Shown: positions 1 through 6,785, counted from the first letter of the stretch. The stretch is DNA of 22,377 nt from Peptostreptococcaceae bacterium oral taxon 113 str. W5053 (GCA_000467935.1 KI259752.1:1-22377); one strand, 5' to 3'. The notes: a model not told the origin generated them from the sequence alone. Made by a program: numbers and translations.

Positions 1-19
1 CCACCGGCTATGCCGGTGG
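1..19 (-). terminator. Probable mgtE terminator hairpin, cut by the window edge
   Basis: An 8-bp perfect GC-rich stem (CCACCGGC / GCCGGTGG) with a 3-base loop lies 7 bases past the mgtE stop codon on the minus strand. Position and stability fit an intrinsic terminator. The U-tract that should follow would lie outside the window, so termination itself is inferred. Confidence 0.6.
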
Positions 20-26
20 ATATTTA

Positions 27-1388
27 TTATAATCCCAATAATTGTTTGGCGATGGTAAAGTAAATAATCAGCGTGGAGGCATCGACAATGGTTGTGATTA
101 ACGGGCTTGCCATGATGGCAGGGTCCACGCCTAATTTATCTGCCAAAATCGGTAAGGAACCGCCTAAGAGTTTAGCGATGACGATGGTTCCCATTAAGGT
201 TAAGGAGACGGTAACGGCAATGCCTATAGATGCTTGATGTAGAAGGAGAATGCGTGCAAGGTTGACTAAGGATAAAGCTATTCCCACAATAAGCGCAACA
301 CGAAATTCTTTCCAGACAACTTTAGGTAAATCGGAAAACTCCAAATCTCCGGTAGAGAGTCCGCGGATAATCAATACGGAGCTTTGGCTGCCCGCATTAC
401 CGCCGGTGTCCATCAGCATGGGGATAAATAAGGTCAATGTAGTCATTTTTTCCAAGATGTGTTCAAAGCGTCCTAAAATGCTTGCCGAGAGAGTCGCGGA
501 AATCATCAGGATTAAAAGCCATAATACACGGTGTTTGGCTAAGTTGAATACGCTCGCATCCATGTATTTTTCTTCGGTGGGTGTGGTAGCGGCCATAATT
601 TGGAAGTCTTCCGTGGCCTCTTGTTCGATAACGTCCATAATGTCGTCAACGGTGATAATACCAATCATCCGTTTTTCTTTATCGACCACGGGGATGGCGA
701 CAAAGTCGTATTTTTGGAAAAGTTGTGCAACGCTTTCCTGGTCATCGCCTGCATGAACATAGAGTACATCCGTTTCCATGATATCTTCAATAAGGGTGTC
801 TTCATCACTTAAGACCAAGCTTCTCAGAGAAACCGTACCTTCCAAAACCCTTTGAGCATTCATCACATAGCTGGTGAAAATGGTTTGTTTATTGACACCG
901 GTATGTTTTAAGTGGGAAAGGGCTTCTTTGGCTGTCATATGTTTTTCAACGCTGGCATATTCGATAGTCATAATGCTGCCGGCGCTATCTTCCGGATACA
1001 TCAAAAATTGATTGATCAGCTTTCGTTCTTCCGGTGTGGAAGCTTTCAAAATCTTATTCACAATCATGGCAGGCATTTCTTCAATGACGTCGATCATATC
1101 ATCGAAATACATTTCGCTCATTAACTCATCCACTTCTTTATCCGTACTGGAACGAATAATTTCCTCCTGTTGATCCGAATCAAAACGGGTAAAAACTTCC
1201 ACAGCTACATCTTTGGGCAAAGTGCGGAATAGGATTGATGTGGTTTTGGGGTCGACTTCATCCAACAGTTCGGCGATTTCGACTTCATTTAAATCCATCA
1301 GTTCTTCTTTGATAGCCATTAAATTTTTGTTTTCGATATAGCCGGCAATTCGCTCCTTGGCTAATTTTAAGTCTTTTTTTTCACTCAT
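27..1388 (-). CDS. mgtE: Magnesium transporter MgtE
   Basis: Mg2+ channel/transporter of the cytoplasmic membrane, 453 aa, the usual family length. The order is typical: a cytosolic MgtE N domain (about 20-125), a CBS pair (about 130-255, with 'PVVDKEKRMIGIITVDDIMD' in the second), a connecting helix, then five membrane segments from about 285. The membrane part carries the family motif GGNAGSQS and, in the last helices, the Asp of 'TTIVDAST' (D436), which matches the pore Asp of characterised MgtE proteins. In this family the cytosolic domains sense intracellular Mg2+ and close the pore. The start at 1388 has a GGGGG-rich ribosome binding site. A start 13 codons upstream is possible, but that extension has no site of its own. 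The gene is monocistronic here, with its own promoter and an attenuator-like leader. Confidence 0.96.
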   Translation of the reverse strand: MSEKKDLKLAKERIAGYIENKNLMAIKEELMDLNEVEIAELLDEVDPKTTSILFRTLPKDVAVEVFTRFDSDQQEEIIRSSTDKEVDELMSEMYFDDMIDVIEEMPAMIVNKILKASTPEERKLINQFLMYPEDSAGSIMTIEYASVEKHMTAKEALSHLKHTGVNKQTIFTSYVMNAQRVLEGTVSLRSLVLSDEDTLIEDIMETDVLYVHAGDDQESVAQLFQKYDFVAIPVVDKEKRMIGIITVDDIMDVIEQEATEDFQIMAATTPTEEKYMDASVFNLAKHRVLWLLILMISATLSASILGRFEHILEKMTTLTLFIPMLMDTGGNAGSQSSVLIIRGLSTGDLEFSDLPKVVWKEFRVALIVGIALSLVNLARILLLHQASIGIAVTVSLTLMGTIVIAKLLGGSLPILADKLGVDPAIMASPLITTIVDASTLIIYFTIAKQLLGL

Positions 1389-1427
1389 ACTGTTGTCCCC
1401 CTTCACCTTATAATTCCTACAATACAA

Positions 1428-1480
1428 AAAACAGCCCCTTTAAAAATGAATACTCAAAACGGCTGTTTTTTTTTCATTTT
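1428..1480 (-). promoter_or_regulatory. Attenuator-like leader of mgtE
   Basis: Read on the minus strand, AAAACAGCC (about 1462-1470) can pair with GGCTGTTTT (about 1427-1435), followed by a T run. This is an intrinsic terminator placed between the mgtE promoter and its start codon. A competing stem pairs AAAATGAA (1473-1480) with TTCATTTT (1443-1450) and would hold the 5' arm of the terminator in its loop. The two structures look mutually exclusive, which is the architecture of a transcription attenuator. At roughly 100 nt the whole leader is too short for the M-box Mg2+ riboswitch (about 170 nt) and I see none of its structure. That it is regulatory is inference. Confidence 0.55.
1454..1477 (-). 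CDS. Putative seven-codon leader ORF (MKKKQPF) before mgtE
   Basis: An ATG about 10 nt after the predicted transcription start opens a seven-codon frame, MKKKQPF, ending in TGA. It has no clear ribosome binding site. Codons 2-6 are the same bases that form the 5' arm of the leader terminator, so a ribosome on this frame would block terminator folding. Chance cannot be excluded for so short a frame. Confidence 0.3.
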   Translation of the reverse strand: MKKKQPF

Positions 1481-1493
1481 GCTTCTATAATTT

Positions 1494-1522
1494 ATTATAG
1501 CTAATATGTGCCCGGTCGTAAA
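1494..1522 (-). promoter_or_regulatory. Sigma-A-type promoter of mgtE
   Basis: On the minus strand, TTTACG (-35, 1517-1522), a 17-base spacer and a perfect TATAAT (-10, 1494-1499). It begins just after the T-tract of the bcp terminator, so mgtE is probably transcribed separately from bcp. The predicted start of transcription is near 1487, which leaves a leader of about 100 nt. Confidence 0.75.
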
Positions 1523-1524
1523 GT

Positions 1525-1547
1525 AAAAAAGAGCTATAAAGCTCTTT
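1525..1547 (-). terminator. Terminator of the nitroreductase-bcp operon
   Basis: A minus-strand stem AAAGAGC / GCTCTTT with a 6-base loop is followed by a T run. The bcp stop codon lies within the hairpin, in the loop. Confidence 0.8.
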
Positions 1548-1971
1548 CTTTTAAATCTTTCAAAACCTGTGCGGCATGCCCCGAAGGTTTAACGTTTCGA
1601 TATTCTTTTATTAATATCCCTTTTTCATCAAAAACAAAAGTACTTCTGTCCACACCTAAATATTCTTTGCCATATAGTTTTTTCATCTTCATAACATCAA
1701 AAGCGTGATGGATTTTTTCTTTCGGATCGCTTAGAAGTTCTAGGTTCAAATTGTATTTTTCTTTAAAATTGGCGTGCTTCTTTTCCGAATCTCTGCTAAT
1801 TCCGATGACTTTCGCGCCGAATTTTTCAAATTCGGGCAAAAGTTCATTAAATTCAACGGCTTCCATGGTACATCCGGAAGTATTGTCTTTTGGATAAAAA
1901 TACAGTACAATCATCTGTCCTTCGGGGAGGGACAAATCGGAATCTTTAAAAAAATCTTGAATCTTCTTCAT
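1534..1971 (-). CDS. bcp: Thioredoxin-type peroxiredoxin, BCP/PrxQ family, one-Cys form
   Basis: Thiol peroxidase of the BCP/PrxQ family, which reduces H2O2 and organic hydroperoxides in the cytoplasm. At 145 aa it is slightly short. The motif PKDNTSGC fits the peroxiredoxin active site PxxxTxxC, with peroxidatic Cys at residue 34. The family's usual resolving Cys five residues later is Val here, and there is no other Cys in the protein, so it must work by a one-Cys mechanism with an external thiol. The N-terminus is also trimmed: the usual 'APDFTL' strand region is reduced to 'DSDLSLPEGQ'. The ATG follows directly on the nitroreductase stop codon (TAAATG), so the two genes are co-translated. 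A terminator follows. Confidence 0.93.
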   Translation of the reverse strand: MKKIQDFFKDSDLSLPEGQMIVLYFYPKDNTSGCTMEAVEFNELLPEFEKFGAKVIGISRDSEKKHANFKEKYNLNLELLSDPKEKIHHAFDVMKMKKLYGKEYLGVDRSTFVFDEKGILIKEYRNVKPSGHAAQVLKDLKERAL

Positions 1972-2484
1972 TTATTCCACCCACTTTACAGTCGCTTCTT
2001 TGACCGCTCTTTTTCGTGTATCCTTTTCGTAACCGATGGCTGCGATACCGCCGACATAATGGTCTTCCGGCAATCCCAAAGCTGTTAGCTCCCGACGGAC
2101 ATCCGGTTCGTCACAGATAAGCTTTAATTGATTGATCCAAACGGAGGAGAGTCCTTCCTCGCAGGCTTGCAAAAAAATATTTTCCAAAGCGACAGCGCAG
2201 TTCGCCAAATAATGAGGATTCGTTTTTTTGTCGGAAACTAAAAGAATCGCCGGAGCACCATAAAAATCATAGGCTTCACGTTCCAAAGCATTTTGAATGA
2301 CTTGAGCCAAAGAAATCATGGCGTTCTCATTGGTGATTAGGGTAAATTGCCAAGTGTTTTCGTGCATGGCGTTGGGGGCATAATAGCCGGCTTTGAGAAT
2401 TCTCTCCAATTTTTCCCGTTCAACTTTTTTCTCCTGAAAGGAACGAGTGCTGTGTCGATTGAAAAGTACTTGATTAAAATCCAT
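1972..2484 (-). CDS. Nitroreductase family FMN oxidoreductase
   Basis: Small (170 aa) single-domain nitroreductase-fold flavoprotein, probably an FMN-binding dimer using NAD(P)H. The N-terminal 'RHSTRSF' is the family's phosphate/FMN-binding motif. 'APNAMHENTWQFTLI' and the C-terminal 'GGIAAIGY' are also family signatures. The substrate cannot be read from sequence; the family covers nitroaromatics, quinones and flavins. The ATG at 2484 is preceded by AAGGAGGG at good spacing. The frame is open 25 codons further upstream, but that stretch overlaps the promoter and is rejected. It is the first gene of a two-gene redox operon with bcp, which suggests a shared role in oxidative or electrophile defence (inference). 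Confidence 0.9.
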   Translation of the reverse strand: MDFNQVLFNRHSTRSFQEKKVEREKLERILKAGYYAPNAMHENTWQFTLITNENAMISLAQVIQNALEREAYDFYGAPAILLVSDKKTNPHYLANCAVALENIFLQACEEGLSSVWINQLKLICDEPDVRRELTALGLPEDHYVGGIAAIGYEKDTRKRAVKEATVKWVE

Positions 2485-2509
2485 AAAAATCCCTCCTTCA
2501 TATAAAACT

Positions 2510-2537
2510 ATCATATCACGAATTGAACAAAGCACAA
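2510..2537 (-). promoter_or_regulatory. Probable promoter of the nitroreductase-bcp operon
   Basis: On the minus strand, TTGTGC (2532-2537), a 16-base spacer, and TATGAT (2510-2515), placed directly after the terminator of the upstream ABC operon. The boxes are moderate matches. Confidence 0.5.
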
Positions 2538-2573
2538 AAAAATCATTCCGCTTTGACACGGAATGATTTTTTT
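2537..2573. terminator. Terminator of the YtrA-ABC operon (symmetrical)
   Basis: A 14-bp stem AAAAAATCATTCCG / CGGAATGATTTTTT with an 8-base loop. T-runs flank it on both strands. On the minus strand it ends the ABC operon, and the permease stop codon lies at its edge. Confidence 0.85.
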
Positions 2574-3201
2574 ATGGACAGATTCGATAAGAAATTTTTT
2601 CAGAGAAGATGAAGAGGATAACAGACACCACAAAAGCGCCTAGAAGATAAGGAAGTAGAATTTGCGGATTGAAGAAGTTGGCGATGTTTAAATTTTCCGG
2701 TTCATAGGAGCGTAAGATTGCAAATGTCCTCAACAGCAAAAGACCGTAGACAAAAAGAGAAAAGAATTTTGCTTTGGAATATTCATAACGAAAAAGGATG
2801 GGATAGGTGATTGCATTTACAAGAATGTTTAAACTGAGAAAAGCGAGAAGAATGCATATACCGATACGGAAATCCATCATTTTTTGGAAGATAGCAATGC
2901 CCGCTCCCAAAACAATAAATAGAGCGCTGACAGCCATGAAAAGAATTCCAAAGAGATAACGACTTCGAATCCATTCTTTTTTGGTAAAAGGAAGGCCTAA
3001 ACAATATTCTTTGGTGTGATTCAAATCATCATAATAGAACGTGTTTTGAGGAATCATAATGAACATCCATGCGATAAAGAAAAAAGCAAAGGTATAATTT
3101 TTAATCAAAATCTGCACGACGAAAAAAAAGGCGAATCCGGCAAGGGATTGCTTCCAGTAACTTTGAAAATAAGCGAAATCTTTGATTAACAGAGCTTTCA
3201 T
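2572..3201 (-). CDS. ABC-2 type transporter permease subunit
   Basis: A 209-aa integral membrane protein with about six hydrophobic segments (about 20-52, 84-106, 112-132, 145-162, 180-200). Its short, strongly hydrophobic architecture, 'MKALLIKDF' start and 'PFTKKEWIRSRYLFG' loop after the second segment resemble the ABC-2 permeases (ABC2_membrane_5-like) found in YtrA-regulated operons. It should pair with the ATPase encoded just upstream; the two genes overlap by ATGA. The transported substrate is unknown. Related operons respond to cell-wall-active antibiotics, and that link is by family only. Confidence 0.85.
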   Translation of the reverse strand: MKALLIKDFAYFQSYWKQSLAGFAFFFVVQILIKNYTFAFFFIAWMFIMIPQNTFYYDDLNHTKEYCLGLPFTKKEWIRSRYLFGILFMAVSALFIVLGAGIAIFQKMMDFRIGICILLAFLSLNILVNAITYPILFRYEYSKAKFFSLFVYGLLLLRTFAILRSYEPENLNIANFFNPQILLPYLLGAFVVSVILFIFSEKISYRICP

Positions 3202-4043
3202 TTTTGTTCACCTCGAATCATAAATACTAAAATAGAGTCAATATTAGGAGGCTCGAAAATAAAGTCCGGATAGGCATATCGATTGCCGACCAAGACTTCG
3301 TAGCCGAAACGATGTTTGCGAAAACCTTTAATATGTTCTTTTTTTATCCGTTGAAAATGTTCTTCGCCACATTTTAAAATACCGTAACAATCCAACAGGG
3401 TGTCTTTGTTTTCTTGAAGAAGGATTTTTCCTTTGTGAAGGAAAATAATATAGTCCGCAATCTTATCCAAGTCGGAAGTGATGTGGGTGGATAGAAAAAT
3501 GCTGTGACTTTCATTTTGGATATAGTCCATGAAAATATCCAAAATTTCATCCCGAATGACCGGATCCAAACCGGAAGTGGGCTCATCGAGAATCAACAAT
3601 TCCGCATGATGACTTAAGGCGGTAGCCAAAACCAATTTTCGCTGCATTCCTTTGGACATTTTTTCCATGGGCATTTTTCTGTTTAAAGAAAATCGTTTTA
3701 AGAAGCGATCAAAAATTTTCGTATCCCAATCGGGATAACTTGCAGCCAAGACTTTTTCAATCTTATCGGCAGTGAATTTTTGGTAGAAAAAAGAGTCATC
3801 CAGGACAATCCCTAAATTCTCTTTCATGTCTTTGGTGGATAGGGAAGAATCTTCTCTATAAATAATTTCCCCTTCATTTTTTGCAGTGATCCCCAGAATG
3901 GAGCGAATGGTTGTGGTTTTGCCTGAACCGTTTTCGCCTACCAATCCTACAATACTGCCTTGTGGGATGGAAAAATTGATCGGACCTAAATGAAAATCCT
4001 TATAGGACTTTTGTAAATTTTTGACTTCCAATAATGTTGTCAT
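3198..4043 (-). CDS. ABC transporter ATP-binding protein
   Basis: A 281-aa cytosolic ATPase that should power the membrane protein encoded after it. Walker A is GENGSGKT (36-43), the signature is SKGMQ (130-134) in place of LSGGQ, Walker B with the catalytic Glu is LLILDE (149-154), and the switch His lies in 'FLSTHITSD'. The degenerate signature is common in ABC-2 exporters of this small-operon type. A C-terminal tail of about 70 residues follows the core domain. Start and stop overlap the neighbours by ATGA at both ends, so the three genes are translationally coupled. Confidence 0.94.
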   Translation of the reverse strand: MTTLLEVKNLQKSYKDFHLGPINFSIPQGSIVGLVGENGSGKTTTIRSILGITAKNEGEIIYREDSSLSTKDMKENLGIVLDDSFFYQKFTADKIEKVLAASYPDWDTKIFDRFLKRFSLNRKMPMEKMSKGMQRKLVLATALSHHAELLILDEPTSGLDPVIRDEILDIFMDYIQNESHSIFLSTHITSDLDKIADYIIFLHKGKILLQENKDTLLDCYGILKCGEEHFQRIKKEHIKGFRKHRFGYEVLVGNRYAYPDFIFEPPNIDSILVFMIRGEQK

Positions 4044-4417
4044 TCGTAATCCTCCAATAATACTTTAATGATTTCGTCAATTTCAAAACGTTTCAAACCT
4101 CCAAGTTTGGCGAGATGAAAGGCTTCGGAAAGCTTATCTTCTACGAATCGACGTTTGGTTTCTTCCAATAATAAGGAATTTTGAGAATGGACAAAGCTGC
4201 CTTTCCCCGGAACGGTTTCGATAAACCCGTCTTTTTGCAGTTCCTCATAAGCTCGTTTAGTTGTGATTACGCTGATTCTAAGCTCTTTTGCCAATTCTCG
4301 AATAGAGGGGAGAGCTTCTCCGGATTGTAGACTCCCCTCTAAAATTTTGTCTTTTATCTGTTTGACGATTTGCTCATAGATGGGCGTGCCATCTCGATTG
4401 GTGATTAAAATTTCCAT
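4040..4417 (-). CDS. GntR-family transcriptional regulator, YtrA subfamily
   Basis: A 125-aa DNA-binding repressor-type protein. Residues about 8-75 form the GntR winged helix ('PIYEQIVKQIKDKI', 'GEALPSIRELAKELRISVIT', 'GFIETVPGKGSFV'). The short helical tail of about 50 residues, with no large effector domain, is typical of the YtrA subfamily, which is normally encoded with ABC transporter genes. It heads the operon. A perfect inverted repeat on the operon's -10 box (4445-4457) is the likely site of autorepression. The inducing signal cannot be told from sequence. Confidence 0.93.
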   Translation of the reverse strand: MEILITNRDGTPIYEQIVKQIKDKILEGSLQSGEALPSIRELAKELRISVITTKRAYEELQKDGFIETVPGKGSFVHSQNSLLLEETKRRFVEDKLSEAFHLAKLGGLKRFEIDEIIKVLLEDYE

Positions 4418-4444
4418 GGATACCCCTTAACTGTTCATATATGA

Positions 4445-4457
4445 TATACACAGTATA
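4445..4457. promoter_or_regulatory. Probable operator of the GntR/YtrA regulator
   Basis: Perfect inverted repeat TATAC-ACA-GTATA. It covers the -10 box of the promoter reading into the regulator gene, as expected for an autoregulating repressor. The assignment to this regulator is inference from position and symmetry. Confidence 0.6.
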
Positions 4458-4480
4458 CACGTTCGGATAAAAATATGCAA
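4452..4480 (-). promoter_or_regulatory. Promoter of the GntR-ABC operon
   Basis: On the minus strand, TTGCAT (4475-4480), a 17-base spacer, and TATACT (4452-4457), the latter inside the palindromic operator. Confidence 0.7.
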
Positions 4481-4494
4481 GCTTTTTTTCCAAA

Positions 4495-4525
4495 TTGTTT
4501 TTTTAGCCTTGGAGAATGGTATAAT
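4495..4525 (+). promoter_or_regulatory. Promoter of the AIM24-gcv operon
   Basis: A perfect TATAAT (4520-4525) preceded by TGG makes an extended -10. The -35 is poor (a T-rich stretch around 4495-4502). It diverges from the GntR-ABC promoter. It is the only clear promoter upstream of the glycine cleavage genes. Confidence 0.65.
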
Positions 4526-4560
4526 TGAAATGGAAAAATTCTTGAAAGGGGATAAAAATA

Positions 4561-4599
4561 ATGAATAAGGATGAAGGAGGAATGAATCATGAAGTATAA
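4561..4599 (+). CDS. Putative 12-codon leader ORF overlapping the AIM24 start
   Basis: ATG with its own AAAGGGG ribosome binding site nine bases upstream encodes MNKDEGGMNHEV and stops after the AIM24 start codon (4589), in another frame. The GGAGGA site of the AIM24 gene is inside this frame. The arrangement would allow translational coupling. Whether it is expressed is unknown. Confidence 0.35.
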   Translation: MNKDEGGMNHEV

Positions 4600-5260
4600 G
4601 ATCGTAGGGGATAATTTGCCGGCAGTTATTTGTTCTTTGGAAGCGGGTGAAGCTTTAATGTCTCAGGCAGGAGCCATGAGCTGGATGAGCGAAGGAATTC
4701 AAATGGAGACCGTGGGCGGTGGCGTAGGGAAGGTATTTGGAAGAATGTTTTCCGGAGAATCTTTATTTTTAAATCGTTATCAGGCTTTACGAAACGGTGA
4801 AATTGCATTTGCATCTCATTTTCCGGGGAATATTCGTGCGGTGGAAATTTCTCCGGGAAAGAGCGTTGTCATTCAAAAAAGAGCTTTTTTGGCTTCAACG
4901 GAAGGTGTGGAGCTGAGTGTATTTTTTCAAAAGAAATTAGGAGCAGGTTTTTTCGGTGGAGAAGGCTTTATCATGCAAAAACTTTCCGGAAGCGGAATAG
5001 CTTTTGTGGAAATCGACGGGGCGGCTGTTGAATATGAGCTTCAAGCAGGGGAAAAATTGGTTTTGGACACAGGTTATCTTTGCATGATGGATGAGACGGT
5101 AAGTATGGATATCGTGACAATTAAAGGAGTGAAGAATATTTTCCTTGGCGGAGAAGGTTTGTTTAATACGGTTGTCACCGGTCCGGGAAAGGTTGTAGTA
5201 CAGACTTTGCCGGCCAATGCCATGGCAAGTAATCTGATGCGATTTTTTCCGTCGAAATAG
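4589..5260 (+). CDS. AIM24 / TIGR00266 family protein
   Basis: A 223-aa soluble, beta-rich and glycine-rich protein of the AIM24 family (TRAP-like beta-barrel fold), usual length. Recognisable features are 'AGAMSWMSEGIQMET', the FFGGEGF motif (about 121-127), and the C-terminal 'GGEGLFNTVVTGPGKVVVQT' that marks the family. The biochemical role of the bacterial members is not established, and the mitochondrial AIM24 homologue is linked to inner membrane organisation. The gene has a GGAGGA site and sits between the operon promoter and gcvT, with only 19 bases to the gcvT ATG. It is therefore co-transcribed with the glycine cleavage genes, and the pairing may be functional or incidental. Confidence 0.9.
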   Translation: MKYKIVGDNLPAVICSLEAGEALMSQAGAMSWMSEGIQMETVGGGVGKVFGRMFSGESLFLNRYQALRNGEIAFASHFPGNIRAVEISPGKSVVIQKRAFLASTEGVELSVFFQKKLGAGFFGGEGFIMQKLSGSGIAFVEIDGAAVEYELQAGEKLVLDTGYLCMMDETVSMDIVTIKGVKNIFLGGEGLFNTVVTGPGKVVVQTLPANAMASNLMRFFPSK

Positions 5261-5279
5261 ATAAAGGAGCAAGGTGAAT

Positions 5280-6404
5280 ATGGACGCAAAGAAAACGCCT
5301 TTATATGAAGAACATCTTCGTTTAGGCGGCAAAATGGTGGAATACGCAGGGTGGAGTATGCCGGTGGAATACGCAGGCGGAGGTTTGGTCAAAGAACATG
5401 AAGCAGTACGGAATCAAGCGGGGATCTTCGATGTATCTCATATGGGCGAGATTTTAATTGCCGGGGAAGAAGCGGAAATCTTTACAGATTATTTGGTGAC
5501 CAATGATGCTTCAAAATTAAAGGACGGACAGGTGTTTTACACTTTCTTTACCAATGAAAAAGGCGGTGTGGTAGATGATTTACTGGTTTATCGCATGGCG
5601 AGGGATCGTTTTTATTTGGTAGTTAATGCGGCCAATACGCAAAAGGATGTGGACTGGATTAGAAGGCATCAAGCTCAATTCAAGATTACCGTGGAGGATT
5701 TATCTTCCGTGACGGCTCAAATTGCCGTTCAGGGTCCGTTAGCGGAAAAAATTGTGCAGGCTTTGACGGAAGAAGATTTGTCCAAGATTGAATTTTTTCA
5801 TTTTAAAGAAGATGTAACTATCGCAGGAGTTAACTGCCTGATTTCCAGAACCGGTTATACCGGGGAAGACGGCTTTGAAATTTACACCGCTCCGGATGAT
5901 GTTGTAAGACTTTGGACGGCGGTTTTAGAGGAAGGCGGGGAAAATATTTTACCTGCAGGTTTGGGTTGTCGTGATACCCTTCGTTTTGAAGCGGCTTTAC
6001 CCTTATATGGCAATGAGCTCAATGATGATCGTACACCGGTTCAAGCGGGCTTTAAATTTTTTGTCAAATTGGACAAGGAAAGAAACTTTATCGGAAAAGA
6101 GGCTTTAATGAAAGAGCAGGAAAATGGTGAGACCTACAGCTTGGCAGGTTTGGAATTTATCGGAAAAGGAATTCCGAGACATGGATATGAAGTCTTTGTA
6201 GGCGACGAATCGGTTGGAGAAATCACGACGGGATATTTAGCACCGACCATCGGAAAATCCATAGCCAATGTCCTTATAAAAGTGCCCTATAATAAGCTGG
6301 GCACGGAAGTGGAAGTACAAGTACGTAAAAAGCGGGTTCCGGCGAAAATCATCAGTAAATTTTATTTGAGAAATCATAAAAAGAACAAGGAGGGAACAAA
6401 GTGA
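5280..6404 (+). CDS. gcvT: Aminomethyltransferase, glycine cleavage T protein
   Basis: T protein, 374 aa. It takes the aminomethyl group from lipoyl-GcvH, releases NH3 and passes the one-carbon unit to tetrahydrofolate as 5,10-methylene-THF. Family marks: 'FDVSHMGE' (50-57), the Asp pair in 'GGVVDDLLVYR' (99-100) in the folate/catalytic region, 'SRTGYTGEDGFEIY' (189-202) and the C-terminal barrel domain with 'GYEVFVG' and 'IGKSIANVLI'. I choose the ATG at 5280 because AAAGGAG lies ten bases upstream. A GTG two codons earlier is too close to that site. The stop overlaps the gcvH GTG start (GTGA). Confidence 0.97.
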   Translation: MDAKKTPLYEEHLRLGGKMVEYAGWSMPVEYAGGGLVKEHEAVRNQAGIFDVSHMGEILIAGEEAEIFTDYLVTNDASKLKDGQVFYTFFTNEKGGVVDDLLVYRMARDRFYLVVNAANTQKDVDWIRRHQAQFKITVEDLSSVTAQIAVQGPLAEKIVQALTEEDLSKIEFFHFKEDVTIAGVNCLISRTGYTGEDGFEIYTAPDDVVRLWTAVLEEGGENILPAGLGCRDTLRFEAALPLYGNELNDDRTPVQAGFKFFVKLDKERNFIGKEALMKEQENGETYSLAGLEFIGKGIPRHGYEVFVGDESVGEITTGYLAPTIGKSIANVLIKVPYNKLGTEVEVQVRKKRVPAKIISKFYLRNHKKNKEGTK

Positions 6405-6784
6405 GAATTGAAAAAGGTTTGTATTACACCAAAGAACATGAATGGTTAAAAGTGGAAGACAATGTGGCATGGATTGGCATTTCCGATTATGCACAGGAAC
6501 ATTTAGGCAATGTGGTTTATGTCGAATTGCCGGAAGAAGAGGATGAAGTGGAAAGAGGGGAAACGGTCGCTTCTTTGGAATCCGTTAAAGCGGCTAGCGA
6601 TATTTATGCTCCGGTAAGCGGAACTGTTGTCGAAATCAATGAAGCTTTGGAAGATGAACCCGGCTTGGTGAACTCCGAACCTTATGAAACTTGGATTGTA
6701 AAATTGGAAATGAGTGATGAGGAGGAATTGGGAGACCTTTTTTCTTCCGAAGAATATGAAAAATTCCTGAAAGAGGAGGAGTAA
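6401..6784 (+). CDS. gcvH: Glycine cleavage H protein
   Basis: H protein, 127 aa, the lipoyl-carrying shuttle between the P, T and L proteins. The lipoyl-lysine is K63 in 'ESVKAASDIYAPVSG', and the N-terminal 'YTKEHEWLKVEDNVAWIGISDYAQ' region is typical of GcvH. The GTG start has an AAGGAGGG site nearby and overlaps the gcvT stop. K63 needs lipoate attached by a ligase or by a LipB/LipA route, and no such gene is in the window. The tail is strongly acidic, as is common for H proteins. Confidence 0.97.
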   Translation: MRIEKGLYYTKEHEWLKVEDNVAWIGISDYAQEHLGNVVYVELPEEEDEVERGETVASLESVKAASDIYAPVSGTVVEINEALEDEPGLVNSEPYETWIVKLEMSDEEELGDLFSSEEYEKFLKEEE

Positions 6785-6785
6785 G

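Noticed and set aside
1386..1530. M-box (ykoK) Mg2+ riboswitch upstream of mgtE
   Set aside because: The leader is only about 100 nt from the predicted transcription start, and the multi-stem M-box structure is not visible.
4526..4588. Glycine riboswitch for the gcv operon
   Set aside because: Only about 60 nt of leader, with no aptamer-like stems; the AIM24-gcvT gap is 19 bases.
4937..5392. Minus-strand frames of 70-150 aa across the AIM24 and gcv genes
   Set aside because: Antisense shadows of strongly supported genes, without ribosome binding sites or recognisable domains.
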